64,000 nt of DNA. Source: Diplonema japonicum (lineage: Eukaryota > Euglenozoa > Diplonemea > Diplonemida > Diplonemidae). The DNA lies in the NCBI GenBank assembly GCA_964019335.1, contig OZ025648.1, forward strand, positions 62,001-126,000. The letters run 5' to 3'. Under the pieces are notes generated by a model. That model was not told where the DNA came from and made no database searches. It worked only from the letters and a program-made list of their open reading frames with translations. Every line of letters begins with the position of its first letter. The stretch's first letter is position 1. The position numbers were made by a program, and so were the translations under genes. This document shows, piece by piece, positions 1 to 12,299 of the stretch.

Positions 1-3000
1 TCACGTCCACAGGAGGCACCTGTGCGGAAGTTCTTGAACTCTACGTTATTAATGACCGCATTCCCATAGTACGACACATGCCCCAACATGTCATATGGCA
101 GGGGGCTATCCACTTTGCGCTTCATCTTAGACTTTTTGTTTTCAGACCTCGACTGCCCCAACAACACTCCCGTTGACGCTGTTTCAAACGTGTCGCCTTC
201 GAAGGCTCTGTCCTTGCACTGCCCCCTGCCGCCGTACTCGAAGGCATGGATCGACACACACCGCACCTCGTCACAAGGCCTACCGAGTTCTGAGGTGCTC
301 CTTCCTGCGATTACACTGTCCTCCAGGTACATCACGAACCGACCGTTACTTGTCTTTACCATGTTGACAGCAATATGGTTGTCATGGAAGACGGAGTCCT
401 TGATGTGCAGGTGCGCGTTCATCATGGCGAATACCCCAAGGTAGCTGTTCTTCCAAGCACGCACGCCCCGTAGCTCAGTGCACCATGACCTCTTCAGCAG
501 GAACCACCCATGAGCGCATGAGTGCGCTTCGTTGTTCAATAGCCCAGCACTGCTTCCGCAAGTCTCTCCTGGGATGCAGTACCCCTCCCCCCATGAACCA
601 GCGACGACATTGTCCTTGGCCACGATGTGTCTGCCGCTGTGGATGGTGCAGGAGCGCTCGTCGAAGTCACCATTCCCTTCGAATTGCGTGTTGCCGACCA
701 GATTCCCATACAACTGTGAAGATGAGCTGTAAGCAAGGAACATACCCAAACGTTCGTCTTCGACCACTTCCAGTAGTCCACCTGGACTGTGCTCTGCCTC
801 GAGCGATAGATAACGCTGTCCTTAACAACTAGCCCGGAAGTGCCTTCCAGTCGCAGCGCCTGTGAATGGTGTGACAGCACAGCTAGCATACCCGTATCCC
901 GTAGACAAGGTTGTTCCACATGCTGACATGACTGAAAGTGATAATCTCCTTGTCCAATGCATTAAGGTAGACTGTGCCCCTGCCGCCGCCGTACTGCCCA
1001 CAGTGCGCAAATTCTACGTACGAGATATTGGCCTTGGCGTGGAACTGGGGATCCTTGGCAAGGTTACCAAAGACAACATGTGGTCCGTAGGCACCCTCTG
1101 CGTAGGTTGTGGAGTCGGGATTTGTAATCTTGATGTTGTGCGACAGGTAGCCCACCTCACCACGGAGCTTGAAGCCATCAGAGGTGGTGCCTACATGTCT
1201 GTAGGCTAGTGGCGCATCGATTGTGATGGTGCTGCCCGCAATAGCGGTGATAGTGGCAACCTCAGCATGGTCGGACTCGTAGTCGGTGGATGTAACCCAC
1301 ACCTTTCCACCCACCTCCCAGTTCACTGCGTCTTGCAGCACCAGCTGTGTGGAACCTGCATCTGCTGTGGCTGCGAGCTTCGTCCATATCTTGCCGATGT
1401 TTTTGCCGTGTGCGCTGAATGTGCCAAAAACAGCAAGCACGGCAGATCCGAGGAAGTGTGTCTTGCTGATGGCTAAGCTCGGTATGTTGCTCGCGCCGCG
1501 CAAGTGGATATTAACTTTGCTCGTCATAGGCTCCTCGGGGGTGCCAATGATCAGCTCGCCAGACTGTGGTACAGTTCCTTGGGCCCTTCAGTATCATACC
1601 TGCACAAAGATGTGGTTGGCGTCGATAGTAACATCGAAGCCGTCGACCACAATGAGTACGCCCTGGATGATCAACGTCTTCAGCCTGGGGGTATTTGTCT
1701 TCAGCAGGACGGTCCTCCCTTTAGGAATGAACGCCACATCGCCTTCAACTGGCACACCAGTGGGTGTACCCACCCATGCAGCGGGGTCTGTCCATTCCCT
1801 GTGAGTATTACGATGCTTATAAAGCTTTGAGCATACCATTCTTCAGACGGGACTCTCTCCTTCAACATAGCGATGCACTGGTCAGAACCCGGTAGGACTG
1901 CACAGGGAATGGGTGTCAGCTCTACAAACTGCGACCTTCCAGGGTAAGAGATGTCGTGGCTGATGCTATTGAAGAGCAAGGAGAGGGTCTTGCCGTCGGA
2001 GTTGAGGTTCGAGATGGACTGATTGGTCCACCCCTCGATGGGTTGGTCGTCCTTTTGGAACCGCATGTGCAGGACATTAGGCGGGTCGTTGGCATCAAAT
2101 AGCCTCCTGTTGAGCTTCCCGCCTTGCCGCCTTGTCACCACGTCGAACAGCTCGAAGTTGTCGGTGTAGTTGAAGTCCAGCTGTAGTTGGTTTCTGAAAG
2201 AGTTCCATGGCATCTCTGTGACCCACACCCACAGCTGCTCCCAGTCGAGGTTCTGGCTGTAATAGATTTGGAAGGGGATTTCTGCTGTCTCAGTGGTTGC
2301 AACCGGAAGAGCCCAGCCGTCGGTCCGGCCTCTGTCCTTCGATTCGTCAAAAAACTGCGAATGTATCCCATGCGCAGAGCTGATCTCGAAATCGTAATAC
2401 ATATAGTTCTCAGGCGTCGGAAGATGGATGACCACCCTATGGAAGGCGTACTTTGGTGGGCACACCATCGAGGGCACGTTCCTCCGACCTGTCCATGCAC
2501 CATAGCCAAAGGTGGTCGTGTGAGGTGTGCGGCCTACTAAACACTCAGGCATCGCAACGTGAGCCATGTAGGGAAGTATAGTAGTGCCAGGTGTGCCTGT
2601 TGCTGTGCCAGTCAAAATGGACTGCTGTCCAATAAGCTCACCAGTGAAGGTTCCGTCTTCGTCAAGGATTATATCGTTGTGCGGCCACCCGAACATCACT
2701 CTGTTCGCACAGTCGAACCATTTGGTCTCTGAGAACCTGTATGAGAACACCCCCATCTCGCTACTACAATCATTCCAACACCTGCAGCACGTGTACACAC
2801 CAGCGTGGTTTGCTGTCCTGCCGTCTGCGTCACGCAGCCCCTCTTTAAACCCTATGAACGTCAGGTTGATGCCTCTGAAGCCTTCTGACTTCGGTGTGAT
2901 CAGTCCTCTGTAACCAGTGACAGGGCGGAACAGCTTCCACTCATCAGGCCTGTTGGTCTTAGAGTGGGCTATGAAGACACTGTCCCTTATAATTACTCCC

Positions 3001-6000
3001 TGCTGGCCTGTGACGTCGCCAACTTCGAGGCCTGCGTCGTTGTTGTCAATAGCAATGACATTGTCCACAATGTACGGACCAGTATCTACCAGGCCCATAC
3101 CCTGCTCGCCGTTCTTCCACGTCCGTAGATGTGATACCTTGCTCACCGCGTACGGGTTGATTTTCTCATCAGGGTGCCCGCACTCTACTTCACGTGCGTA
3201 ATGGTCTGGGTGCACCCAGAACCCATGTCTTCCGTTGGAGTGTGCTGTGTTCCCCGTCATAGTACCAAGAGGGAGTTGCGAAGGACACTCCAGCACGTTG
3301 AAACCTCTCCTTCTCGGATGCTCCGGTGGGGAGACCCAGAACCCCATGTGGCTGCTGCCCGCTGCCGCATTGTCGATGAAGTTATTCAGCGGGTTTGCCA
3401 TCCAGAAGACCGACGTGAAAACATCATGGCTGAGCTGGCCACCCGTGGGCTTGGCTCCGATTCCGAGGTTCTTCCTGAATGTGTTGTACTTCTCCGTTCC
3501 ATCTTCAACGAAGAACATGTGTCCCATGGCGTTGTAGGCCACGTTTTCTTCAACAGTGACAAAGGAGGTGTCGTGCAGTGTGATGGCCCTGTTGAAAGAG
3601 TGGTGGATAGCGCAACCTTTAACGTACACATCGGTGTCGCGGTTGCCTTCAAGATGGAAGTGGATTGGGTACCTGCCGACTATTTTCGCTTGCCCCACCC
3701 TCCTGAACTCCACGTACTCTAAATGAGCTTTCATATCCATGTTAGGTGAGTGGAAAATCATGTGCGCGCCAAACTTCTGCTTCCATGAGTCTTTGTCCCC
3801 CTGGATCCTGATAGACCTCGACAGCACACCAACCTCGATTGACATGTCCACAGCTACCCCATGGTGCTCTTCCACTGCCCCGAAATGGTGGAACTTCAGT
3901 GGTTTTACAAACGTCACTTGGTTCCCATTCACTGCCGATATCTCTCTCACTTCGCTTTCCAGGAAGTCGTAGCTCCCCGGTGCAATGACAATTTCGTCCC
4001 CAACTGCCCAATTCACGGTGTCCCTCAGTGACAGAGTCGTGTCGCCTACATTCGCCGTAGCAGCCAAGCGAGACCAAGTTGGGCGTTTCGGTTGCCCGTA
4101 CAACTGTACGCTGCCACCTCTGATAGCGATGTTCTTCGTTCCGTACACGGGCAGCGGGATCGTGCTCCTGTTACCGTGCAACGTGATGGTGGCCCTGTGT
4201 TGGTAGGGGCTGCTCTTCTTACCAATCTGAAGCTTACCACCTCGAATTAGCATGTACTGCAGGTCAAGGCTGACGTCTTGGTTGTCATCGAAGATTAGCG
4301 CACCGTCAACAAGCATGAAGAACAGCTTAGGGGGCGACTCGTCGAGGATTATGTTCCTGCCTTTCACCAAGATCACAGTGTCACCTTCACCTGGCACTAT
4401 GCCATCACGCCACGTCAGTGGGCTCGACCACGTGTCAGCATAGAGGAAATGGTCAGTCTTTATGGCAGCGTGGCCTGCACCAGGCACTCTCACTATCACA
4501 CCCACAGCAGACTCTTTAGGTAGCTCAGGCCTTGCACCTGTGACACAGGTGACAACGTTACTCACAGTGACCCCCGACACAGCACACTGCACACCATCAA
4601 CAGTTACTTCCGGTAACGACCCATCAGCGTTGTACAGACCTGTGCCTGTGATCTGCAATGTCACACCGCCGGCCGCTGTTCCATATTCTGGAGAGAAGCT
4701 CACTACAGTGGGAGTTACAAGGGCGTACTGAACACCACTTCTGGGCGACGCTGACGCTGCCTTGGAAACAACCACAGGTTCGCTAGCAGGTCCAGGCCAC
4801 TCACTGGCCGCCTCCACAGTGACTTCTAAAGGACAGTAGTAGTTATCGACAACAGTCGAGGATAATTTCTGCCCCTTTATCAGGATCTCGGTCATGGCAA
4901 GCTTCTTTCCCCGCCGTGGCATGAATCTTATGTACCTCCCCATTTGTATGGTGTTGGGCATCGTGAGCTTCGTCCACCCTGAGTTAGGGACATACGACAC
5001 GTTGTGCAGGAGGGTCCAGCTGTTGCTGTCATAGTCGCCGATGGAGATCTGGGTGCCCTCTTGCGTATCACGCCGAGCTTTCTCCACATCACTTGGGAAG
5101 AACCAGATAGCCTGGGCATCGATAAGGTAGCCTTCGCCAATATCGAAATACAGCGAAGACGATGACGATAGCAGCCCATCGGTCTCAAAGTTCCCGTCGG
5201 TCATAGCCGCAGCCTCGTCTTTCTGCCAGTTCTTGTCAGGGAAGACGGTGGGCTTCAAGTCCAACATGGGCCATGCTTTAGGGTGGCGAATGCGCGCTTC
5301 CCTTGTTGGCAACTTTGGAAGGCTGCACGTAACTTGCTCGAAGGATGCCGTGCGAACGGAGCACTCGTAGCCGCAGACCATGATCTTGAGGTCTTGCGCA
5401 ACAGGCGAAAGGCCAGACCCATCAAGTACCAGCACTTCGCCACCAATGAGGCCGCTCGTGATACTTGTGTAGCTGTTGGACACGCTGAGACTGACAGTGA
5501 GGAGCGCGGTCTTCGAAGCAGTAGACAGACCTGTGGTGCCATAAACGATAGGCGACGTGCTCATGGCAGGCAGCTTGCCTAGGTCGCAGATTATCTCGTT
5601 TGCTTTCTGCGACGTAATTTCGCAAGCCACACCCCCGACAGTTGTAGTATTGACACTGCCCCCCACTGTAAATCTGCTTCCTTTGATGGTGATGGTGCCC
5701 CCGGTGTATGGCAAGGTGTCTGGTGTCACACTGCTGACGTAGGGCGTCTGTGCGTTACTGTATTCGTAGCCTTGCGCACGCTTTCCTTCGAAGCCATTAG
5801 TGGTGACTGTCACTGTTTGCGCACCATTACCGGCGCTTGTCATGCATACGATCTCCGTTAACGACACGCTGTGCACCTTGCATTCTGATGTGCCGAAGCT
5901 CACGGTTGTGGTACCTGTCGAGTGGAAACCTTTCCCAGCAATAGTCACCACCTGACCACCACCCTTGCTACCAATTCTGGGAGTTACGCTGTTCACAACC

Positions 6001-9000
6001 ACAGAGAAGCTGTACCACTGTGATTTCTCTGCTACTCTCGCGAAGCCAATCTCGTCAGTGACCTCTAGCCGCATAGTACCAGCTGGCCCGATTCCCATTG
6101 TGCAAGTGACTTCGGTCTCGGTTGATGTACCCTCGATCTGGCACTCAGTGCTGCCAGCACGTACCTCAATAGTGCCGTCAAGACCTGAGCCAGTGATGAC
6201 AACACTTGCATCGTGACTCGACCCTTGCACGCGGCTCACGGCTGATTGCTCTTCAAGTGACATGTTGTACATGCACGCGTCCTTGAAGATAGACGGCATA
6301 TCAGGTGTCCTGGGCGGGCACACAGCGTGGATGCCATCATTGTGCGACTCGTTCTCATTAGCATATATACGTACTGTGAGTGGGCCCCATAACTGGCGGG
6401 TGTTGCGCTCGATTTGACACTCCAGCTCGGTGTCTGTGACTGTGCGCGTTATGCACTTCAACCCGACTTCCGTTATGGGCCCTATCATAATGAACGTCAG
6501 AGGCGTGAAACCGCCACCCTGGAACCTCATGATACCGCCCCCCAGGTGCGACCCTGTAGTGGGCGAAAAGTCGGTCACAGTGAAATCAGAGCTGAGAGTG
6601 ACGCCTGCCTGACTCCAGCCGATCCCTTTGTGCTGCACACGGAGCTCGTAAGTCCCTTTCAAAGCAGGTGGTGTAATGCACTCTGCTGAAGTTGCTGTTG
6701 CTGTCTTCACTTCACACCCACTACAGTCAGCAGTTCCCTGCAAGCATAAAAGGACTTTCAACTTCTCCACAGCCGGGAATGCGGTCCCAGTGGCAACCAA
6801 TGTTGCTTTACCAGATGAAGGAAGGGCTGTGCCTCCCGACTTAAGGGTAGCACTTGTAACGTGAGGGGTCAACTCTGTGGTATATGTGTAGGTAGAGGTA
6901 GCAACCTCGCCCGAGGGAACAGTCACACGTACGACACCGATGCCTGTTCCAGCTGGAGTGACACATGTCACCGAGAAACCCGTAGTCCTCTTCACAGAAC
7001 AAGGCTGGTTCTGAATCGTGACGACGTTCTCAGTAAGCACTTCAGAGAAGCCCTGCCCGATGAGAGTGATCTCCGCACCACCGTTAACACTGCCAGTGCT
7101 CTGCGGTGTGATCGAGCTGATCATGAGGGGATACCTTACCCTAAAAGGACCGCCCGAGGGTGTTCCGTACCTCCCGAGATGCAGGCCAACCTCGTGGTCA
7201 CCGGCAGGAAGCTTAGGTACCCTGCACTCCAGTACAAACTTACTTGTCGACCTGATGCCACCTTCCCCTTCTTCACCATCTGAGAGACAGGGCACGCCCC
7301 CTATTGTGATTACAGCAAGTGTGACATCTGGCTGGAAGTTGCTTGGGCCATTAACATTGATCTGCATCCATTGACCGTAGACAAGTGATGACGACACCGA
7401 TGACACAGAGGACGCATAGCCTTGCGAGTACGTAAAGGCCAGCCCATCGGTGCTATTGTAAGTGGCAGGTAGATCGTTGGAAGTCACCGTGATCGGGGCG
7501 CCCCTCGTGAGGGCTGGGATGCGGAGCATGGAGAGGGGCAAGGGCTCGTAATACCAGTCGGTGCTCCCCGTGCTGAGGACCTGAAGACCATCACCTTCAA
7601 AGGCAACACTGCCTTGCGGTCTGAAGACGTGGATGAAGTATCTGCAGCCCGACCCAGCGTGCCGCCCCTCACTCATGACGTGGAAGTCCGAGCCAAGCTT
7701 CTTCTCAATGAGCCACCCCACGTTGTAGTTGCAGCCGCTGCGTCGAGGGATGTTGATGCTGACACCGTTGACAACGATGGTACTGCCCGTTGTGGTCACC
7801 ATAGTGGGAACCGTGTGGTAGGGAGCCACACCACCAGGGTCAGGGTGCGAGACACCTACGTGGAAGAAGTTGTCGCCGGTGTGATCAGCATGCACGACTT
7901 CGATGTAGACAGGCACGCCCGCCTGCATGCTGACAGGGGCGCTAATGGGGCCAACAGCCCCTGCTTCGCCTTGGTAGTATCGCCCTGTTCTCTTGTTCTC
8001 AGCCTTGATGCTTTGTGCTATTAATGTTAACACACCATCCACATGGGCGTACACCTCAGCGAAGTCATTCCCGCTAGCGTAAAATGTGTACTGTGTCGTG
8101 TAGGGGGGAACGAAGAACCCTGAGAGAACGGAGGCGGTGTTGCGCAATTTCACATTCTCGGCGACTCGTGTTTGGTTGCTGCCACTTAGAATGACTGGGC
8201 TCTTCTGGAAATGTGTTCCGAACTTTAGGATATCCCAGTCAGTGACGTCCTCTTGCCAAACGCCTGTCTTCTTCGGGGCCGACTTCCTGCGCTTCGTGAC
8301 CTCATCCGGTGTGATGTATGTCGACGGATCACCCAACGCGGCGTCCCCGTCACCATCGCCATCGCCATCACCGTCCCCATCACCATCACCATCACCATCA
8401 CCATCACCCGAGCTACTCATGTACCACAAATCATGACGCAGCCCTGCAGTGCCGGGTACGCAACATTCACAAGGGCACGTGCATGTGCAAGGTGTGGTTA
8501 AAGTTGCGGTGCCTGCGGCCACTTCACACTCAAGTGTCGTGACCGTGGCATCCATCACTTTGCACTCCACACCACCCACCGTCACAGTGTTCTGCGAATC
8601 GTTGGCAGAAAAACCAGACCCTACAAAGGTCAAGACTGTCCCTCCAATATGCGAACCTTCCAACGGGGTCACACTACTGATAGTCGGGTAGTGGGCCACA
8701 TGGTACACGTCACCCTTTGAGTTCATCTTGAAGATATCAGGAAGGTATTGCTGGTCGGGGATGGCGATCCCGATGCTGCCCGCCAACCTTCCATCGCTGT
8801 CACCTGTATCCTCTGACGTTGTCATGAGGTCGGGCTCCACTGCGATCGTCACGTTATACCACCCACCCTCGTTCTCCTGCGGGGAGCAGAAGAAGTGTCT
8901 CTCGCTGCCAGGCTCCTCAGCGAAGGCCTCGATGTTTCCCTCTTCGAGCGTCTCGAGTGTAGAGCAACGTATCTCATCACCGATCTCCACTCTGTACTGT

Positions 9001-9464
9001 GCGGGGAACCTCGATATTAAATTCCCTCGGAATGGCAATCTGGAACCCAGAATGCTCACGTGCCCAATGCCCCGCAGCAGTGGGGTGAGGTTCTCCTTGT
9101 ACTCGAGGCTCACAGTTCGTGTCACCCACCTTCCGTCTACATTCACATGTACCTGGTGTGCCTTGTCACTCGGCGAAAAGGTTACGCCCTTTGGGGTGGC
9201 GTCCAAGATTTCGTTGTTGACGGGCCCTGCTCGTTTGCAGACGATGCGGCGTTCTGCAGTGAACTCTGCCATCACCTCGCACTGGATGCCCCCAATAAAA
9301 GCCTTATTGGCGCCCATGAATTCGTCGCCGCTGAAGCCCTGCCCTATAATTGTGAGCTCCAGACCACCCCCTAGCCCCATCGCACTGGGTTCAAGACTCT
9401 CGACTGATAACGCAGAGCATCCTCCGAGCAGGGATGCTAGCAAAGCACACCTACCTACAAACAT
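1..9464 (-). CDS. PKHD1L1: Fibrocystin-L-like (PKHD1L1-type) giant surface protein, 5' part, truncated by the window edge
   Basis: Join, transcribed right to left: 1837-9464, 1600-1798, 892-1563, 746-859, <1-713. The four introns (1799-1836, 1564-1599, 860-891, 714-745) are 38, 36, 32 and 32 nt; each begins GTATG, ends CACAG and restores the frame exactly. The start chosen is the ATG at 9464, six bases after a CACAG acceptor (9471), because it begins a clear signal peptide (MFVGRCALLASLLGG). In order I see at least seven IPT/TIG domains (pattern S-x-x-P-x-x-G-x-x-x-G-G), a Gly-Asp repeat near residue 360, a PA14-like domain (about 405-540), a discoidin-like segment around 1400-1530, a G8 domain (about 1680-1860) and parallel beta-helix repeats (about 1915-2355). 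A second G8 domain plus helix follows across the introns. The order matches metazoan fibrocystin-L, a large single-pass surface protein. The C terminus and any membrane anchor lie outside the window. The family call is sure; the function in this organism is unknown. Confidence 0.93.
8341..8411 (-). repeat. Hexanucleotide microsatellite coding for a Gly-Asp repeat
   Basis: On the plus strand this is a run of CCATCG/CCATCA/CCGTCC hexamers. Read on the gene strand it gives about twelve Gly-Asp pairs between the second IPT domain and the PA14-like domain of the fibrocystin-L-like protein. The repeat stays in frame and probably forms a flexible acidic linker that could bind calcium. Confidence 0.85.
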
Positions 9465-9540
9465 TGCTACCTGTGATAGCTGAAGAAGATACGATAAAAA
9501 ACTTTTAAAGGATAGCATTAGTTAAGTTTAGAAAGCAAAG

Positions 9541-10398
9541 CTAATCAGAACCCGAGCAGTCAATGCAGGGCAAAGAGGGGGCGGTAGGGGAGCAGCGAAC
9601 GTGGCAGATATGGAGGCAGGTGAAGACCTGAACATCGCCGAACAAGATGCTCTCATTGCACACAGAGCACGTGTAATCCTGCTGCTGCAATGCGATCTGG
9701 TGGCGTGTTGTCTTGTCCATCTCGTGGCGCCTTTGGTGGGCATCGGCGCACACGACATACTGCGTCAAGGTTCCCAATGAGGCCTTGACAGGGAGGAGTG
9801 TGAGGTAGTATCTGTCCGCATTTCTTTCAGTGTGGTGGCTTTTAAAGTGGTGGATCATCTCGCACGGAGAGAGGTGCTTCTTAGTTTTGCACGCAGTACA
9901 ACGGGCACCGCCTGTAGTCTTTCCATGCACTCTCTCAATATGTGCGATAATGTCATTCATGTTCAGGCGCGATAGCAGCCTATTCAGCTTGTCAGCTTTA
10001 TAATGTGTGTCCTCAGACCGCCTCAGGTCGACCTCAGGGGGAGTGTCTTTGCTACTGACACGGATGAAGGGATGCTCAGAGTGGTCGAAGGCGTGGAAGC
10101 ATCTTCTGCACAACTTGTGTTGTGGGCACTCCGCACACACGTACATTTCGTCCTGAAGCTTCCTATAGCAGCCGCCATTCCTCCCCACACACCTCTCACC
10201 CGTGCGCGTTTTGATGTCCTCGTACGCATCACGCGCAACTTCCTTCGAGTCTACCACACTCCGTAAGGCCAGCCCTGAAGCAGTGCTCCGGCAAAATGGG
10301 CACTGAACATACTGCGAAGGCTTTTCAACTGTCTTGATGGTCCCTTCAGGGGAGTAGCTGCAGTCTACAATGACGCCCTCCCACTCTACTTCCGCCAT
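9541..10398 (-). CDS. ZZ-like and RING-like zinc-finger protein
   Basis: 285 residues, no intron. The start is the ATG at 10398, seven bases after a CACAG acceptor (10406); an upstream in-frame ATG lies before that acceptor and would be removed. The N-terminal half has a Cys/His cluster (CPFC, then CYRKL, CAECPQHKLCRRC and HAFDHSEHPF) that resembles a ZZ-type zinc finger. The middle has a CTACKTKKHLSPC-x-H-H pair. The C-terminal end reads CSVC-x-x-x-C-x-H-x-C-x-x-x-C-x-x-C, like a compact RING finger. ZZ plus RING proteins are often ubiquitin ligases that bind modified protein tails, but the RING here is short and the activity is not assured. The stop lies about 70 bases upstream of the acceptor of the fibrocystin-L-like gene, so the two are probably co-transcribed. 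Confidence 0.8.
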   Translation of the reverse strand: MAEVEWEGVIVDCSYSPEGTIKTVEKPSQYVQCPFCRSTASGLALRSVVDSKEVARDAYEDIKTRTGERCVGRNGGCYRKLQDEMYVCAECPQHKLCRRCFHAFDHSEHPFIRVSSKDTPPEVDLRRSEDTHYKADKLNRLLSRLNMNDIIAHIERVHGKTTGGARCTACKTKKHLSPCEMIHHFKSHHTERNADRYYLTLLPVKASLGTLTQYVVCADAHQRRHEMDKTTRHQIALQQQDYTCSVCNESILFGDVQVFTCLHICHVRCSPTAPSLPCIDCSGSD

Positions 10399-10451
10399 GT
10401 GTAACCTGTGAAGCAAAGTAGCGCACGGCAGGGAAAATAACTATTATTAAC

Positions 10452-12241
10452 CTACGTAGCGTACATGTAACTGTTCGATTTGCAGCTGTTCTTCAGCTCA
10501 TGAGGCGGTGCGTGCACCTGAAGGGGCAGCTGCCATACTATAGGCCGCTCACAGCTGATTCCACCGTCAGAGAGGTAGTCATCCGCTGCGTTGCGTAATA
10601 CAAAATAAAACTCAAACGAAAGGTACCACTCAACAGCGACTGTGAAAAGGTGGCGTGTGCATAGCGGCATACCTTTATCGGTGTACATGGTGGGAGGACA
10701 ATTCGGGGAAATCACAAATTCGTAGCTGCTCTCCACACAATCGATCATCGTCTCGTCAAACTCTTCCACTGTCTTGCTCTGCGCAGTTTTCGTCTTCACA
10801 AACTCAGGCCTCCTGCAGGGCATATGTCAATACACGTGGGGACATACTCGTCACTAGTTCTGGGGAACTGTCTTCTGGGCGACGGGACGAACGTACCACT
10901 TTTGAAGAGGTTCTCAGGTACTAGCTCTTCGTATTCTAGACGGACGGATACTCTCGCACACCTAGCGGCGTTGGGTTACGAGCAGCACATACCTGCAGAC
11001 ACTATTTTCCACTACCGAAAGCAGACCACTAACAGAATCACCAATACAACAGTGTACGCCCGATGTGATAAGCTTTAGGAAAGGTGTTTCATTGTGCCTG
11101 TTGAATGGTGGTGTTTCACGGTTCACAGTTAAGCATACTTCACAAAGGTTTCCTGCTGTTGAGGGAGAGAGAGGAGGTGCTCGATTGTCTGGCAGTTGTT
11201 CACGTGGTGAGGCAGGGTGTCTACGTGCTCTGGTTCCGGCACTGTGTTGCTGTTCTGCACGTCTTCGCCAAGAAGCTCGCCCATGACACTAGCAGGGGAG
11301 GGGCAGTACACGGGTGCCGACCCGTTTCTGCCGTCAGGAGAAGGCGTCACGTCAGAGAACACACACGGTGAGTCGTCCCATCGTGTTTCACCATAGTCCG
11401 CGAAACAGGGCATTGCAGCACGCCTGCTTGCATCACTCTGGTGGTTAGTTGCGATCTCCATGATAAACCACCTGAAGTCGAAGTCTTTGGGAGTGTATGG
11501 TGGGCGGATAGGCCGAAGAGACGCTGCAGGGTTCCAGATTGTGAGCGGAAGCTTCAGCACGTGTTGTTTCACCGTTCCATTGTAGGACCACACGATGCAG
11601 CACCACACGTGGTAAACGTACCTCATGGAGTACCCTGAGTACGAGGGTGGGAGTTCGGAGGGGAGCTTGACCTTCAGCGCGAAGTTCCGTGAGCTGCCTC
11701 GTTTCATCTTTGTGTCGCGAGGAAGGAGCTCCTTGGCTTCTGTTTCCAGCAGCTTTTGGCAATTCCCCTGCCGATGGGTCATGATTGGCACGGGCAGACT
11801 GCCCTCCACCCACTTCACAGGGCCGCGTGTCTCCTCTGCCTTCCCGCCAAACCAAGACCACCACGAACTGTCGCCCTCAGGGCTCTTCTCGCGATCCATC
11901 CCAAAGGGCGCCGACAGTTGGTCTTCGTACTCGTTGATGTCGTTGATCCATGTGCTGTCCGCAAAGCACATCCCGATAATCTGTGCACAAGCTACCTTCA
12001 CTGTCAGAGTGTCGCTATCCGATGGTATCGCAATGTGCGACCTGTCGAACAGCGCAGCTAGCTTGTTGTCGGAATACGTGCACGTTGGTGTCTCCTTCCG
12101 TTCCTGCCTGATCCCTTCATCGTCGGTGCACAGGATGGTCACCTCAAAATCAACCTGGCTTCCTGGAAAGTAAACAGCCTTGTGCACCTTCCCCCTGCTG
12201 AGCAAATGGAGCTTCCCTGATTCATGCTTCGATTGGCTCAT
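10452..12241 (-). CDS. RGP1: RGP1-like subunit of the Ric1-Rgp1 Rab6 exchange factor
   Basis: Join 11139-12241, 10993-11097, 10848-10961, 10452-10812; 560 residues. Introns are 41 nt (11098-11138), 31 nt (10962-10992, acceptor CTAG) and 35 nt (10813-10847); all have GTATG donors and keep one frame. The start at 12241 follows a CACAG acceptor (12251) by nine bases. The protein has the two-lobed arrestin-like layout of Rgp1. In the first lobe the segment around ELPPSYSGYSMRYVYHV followed by KLPLTIWNP corresponds to the conserved P-P-S-[FY]-x-G-x-x-x-x-Y-x-Y stretch of the family. The C-terminal lobe ends with LSFEFYFV ... PIVWQLPLQVHAPP, the family's usual final strand pair. Rgp1 works with Ric1 to activate Rab6/Ypt6 in retrograde traffic to the Golgi. 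A large insert near residue 110 (WSWFGGKAEETRG) is unusual. Recognised from pattern, not from a search. Confidence 0.72.
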
Positions 12242-12299
12242 CGCCCCCACCTGTGTGATGCTGCTGGTGCATGAAATACAAAGCACTGCTACTAGACCA

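Noticed and set aside
536-1839. Frame changes at the 3' part of the fibrocystin-L-like gene taken as frameshift mutations
   Set aside because: Each break is a GTATG...CACAG segment of 32-38 nt whose removal restores a conserved protein, so they are introns.
862-9483. Numerous plus-strand open frames opposite the fibrocystin-L-like gene
   Set aside because: They are antisense shadows of a GC-rich coding strand; none has domain content or an acceptor, while the minus-strand protein has many recognisable domains.
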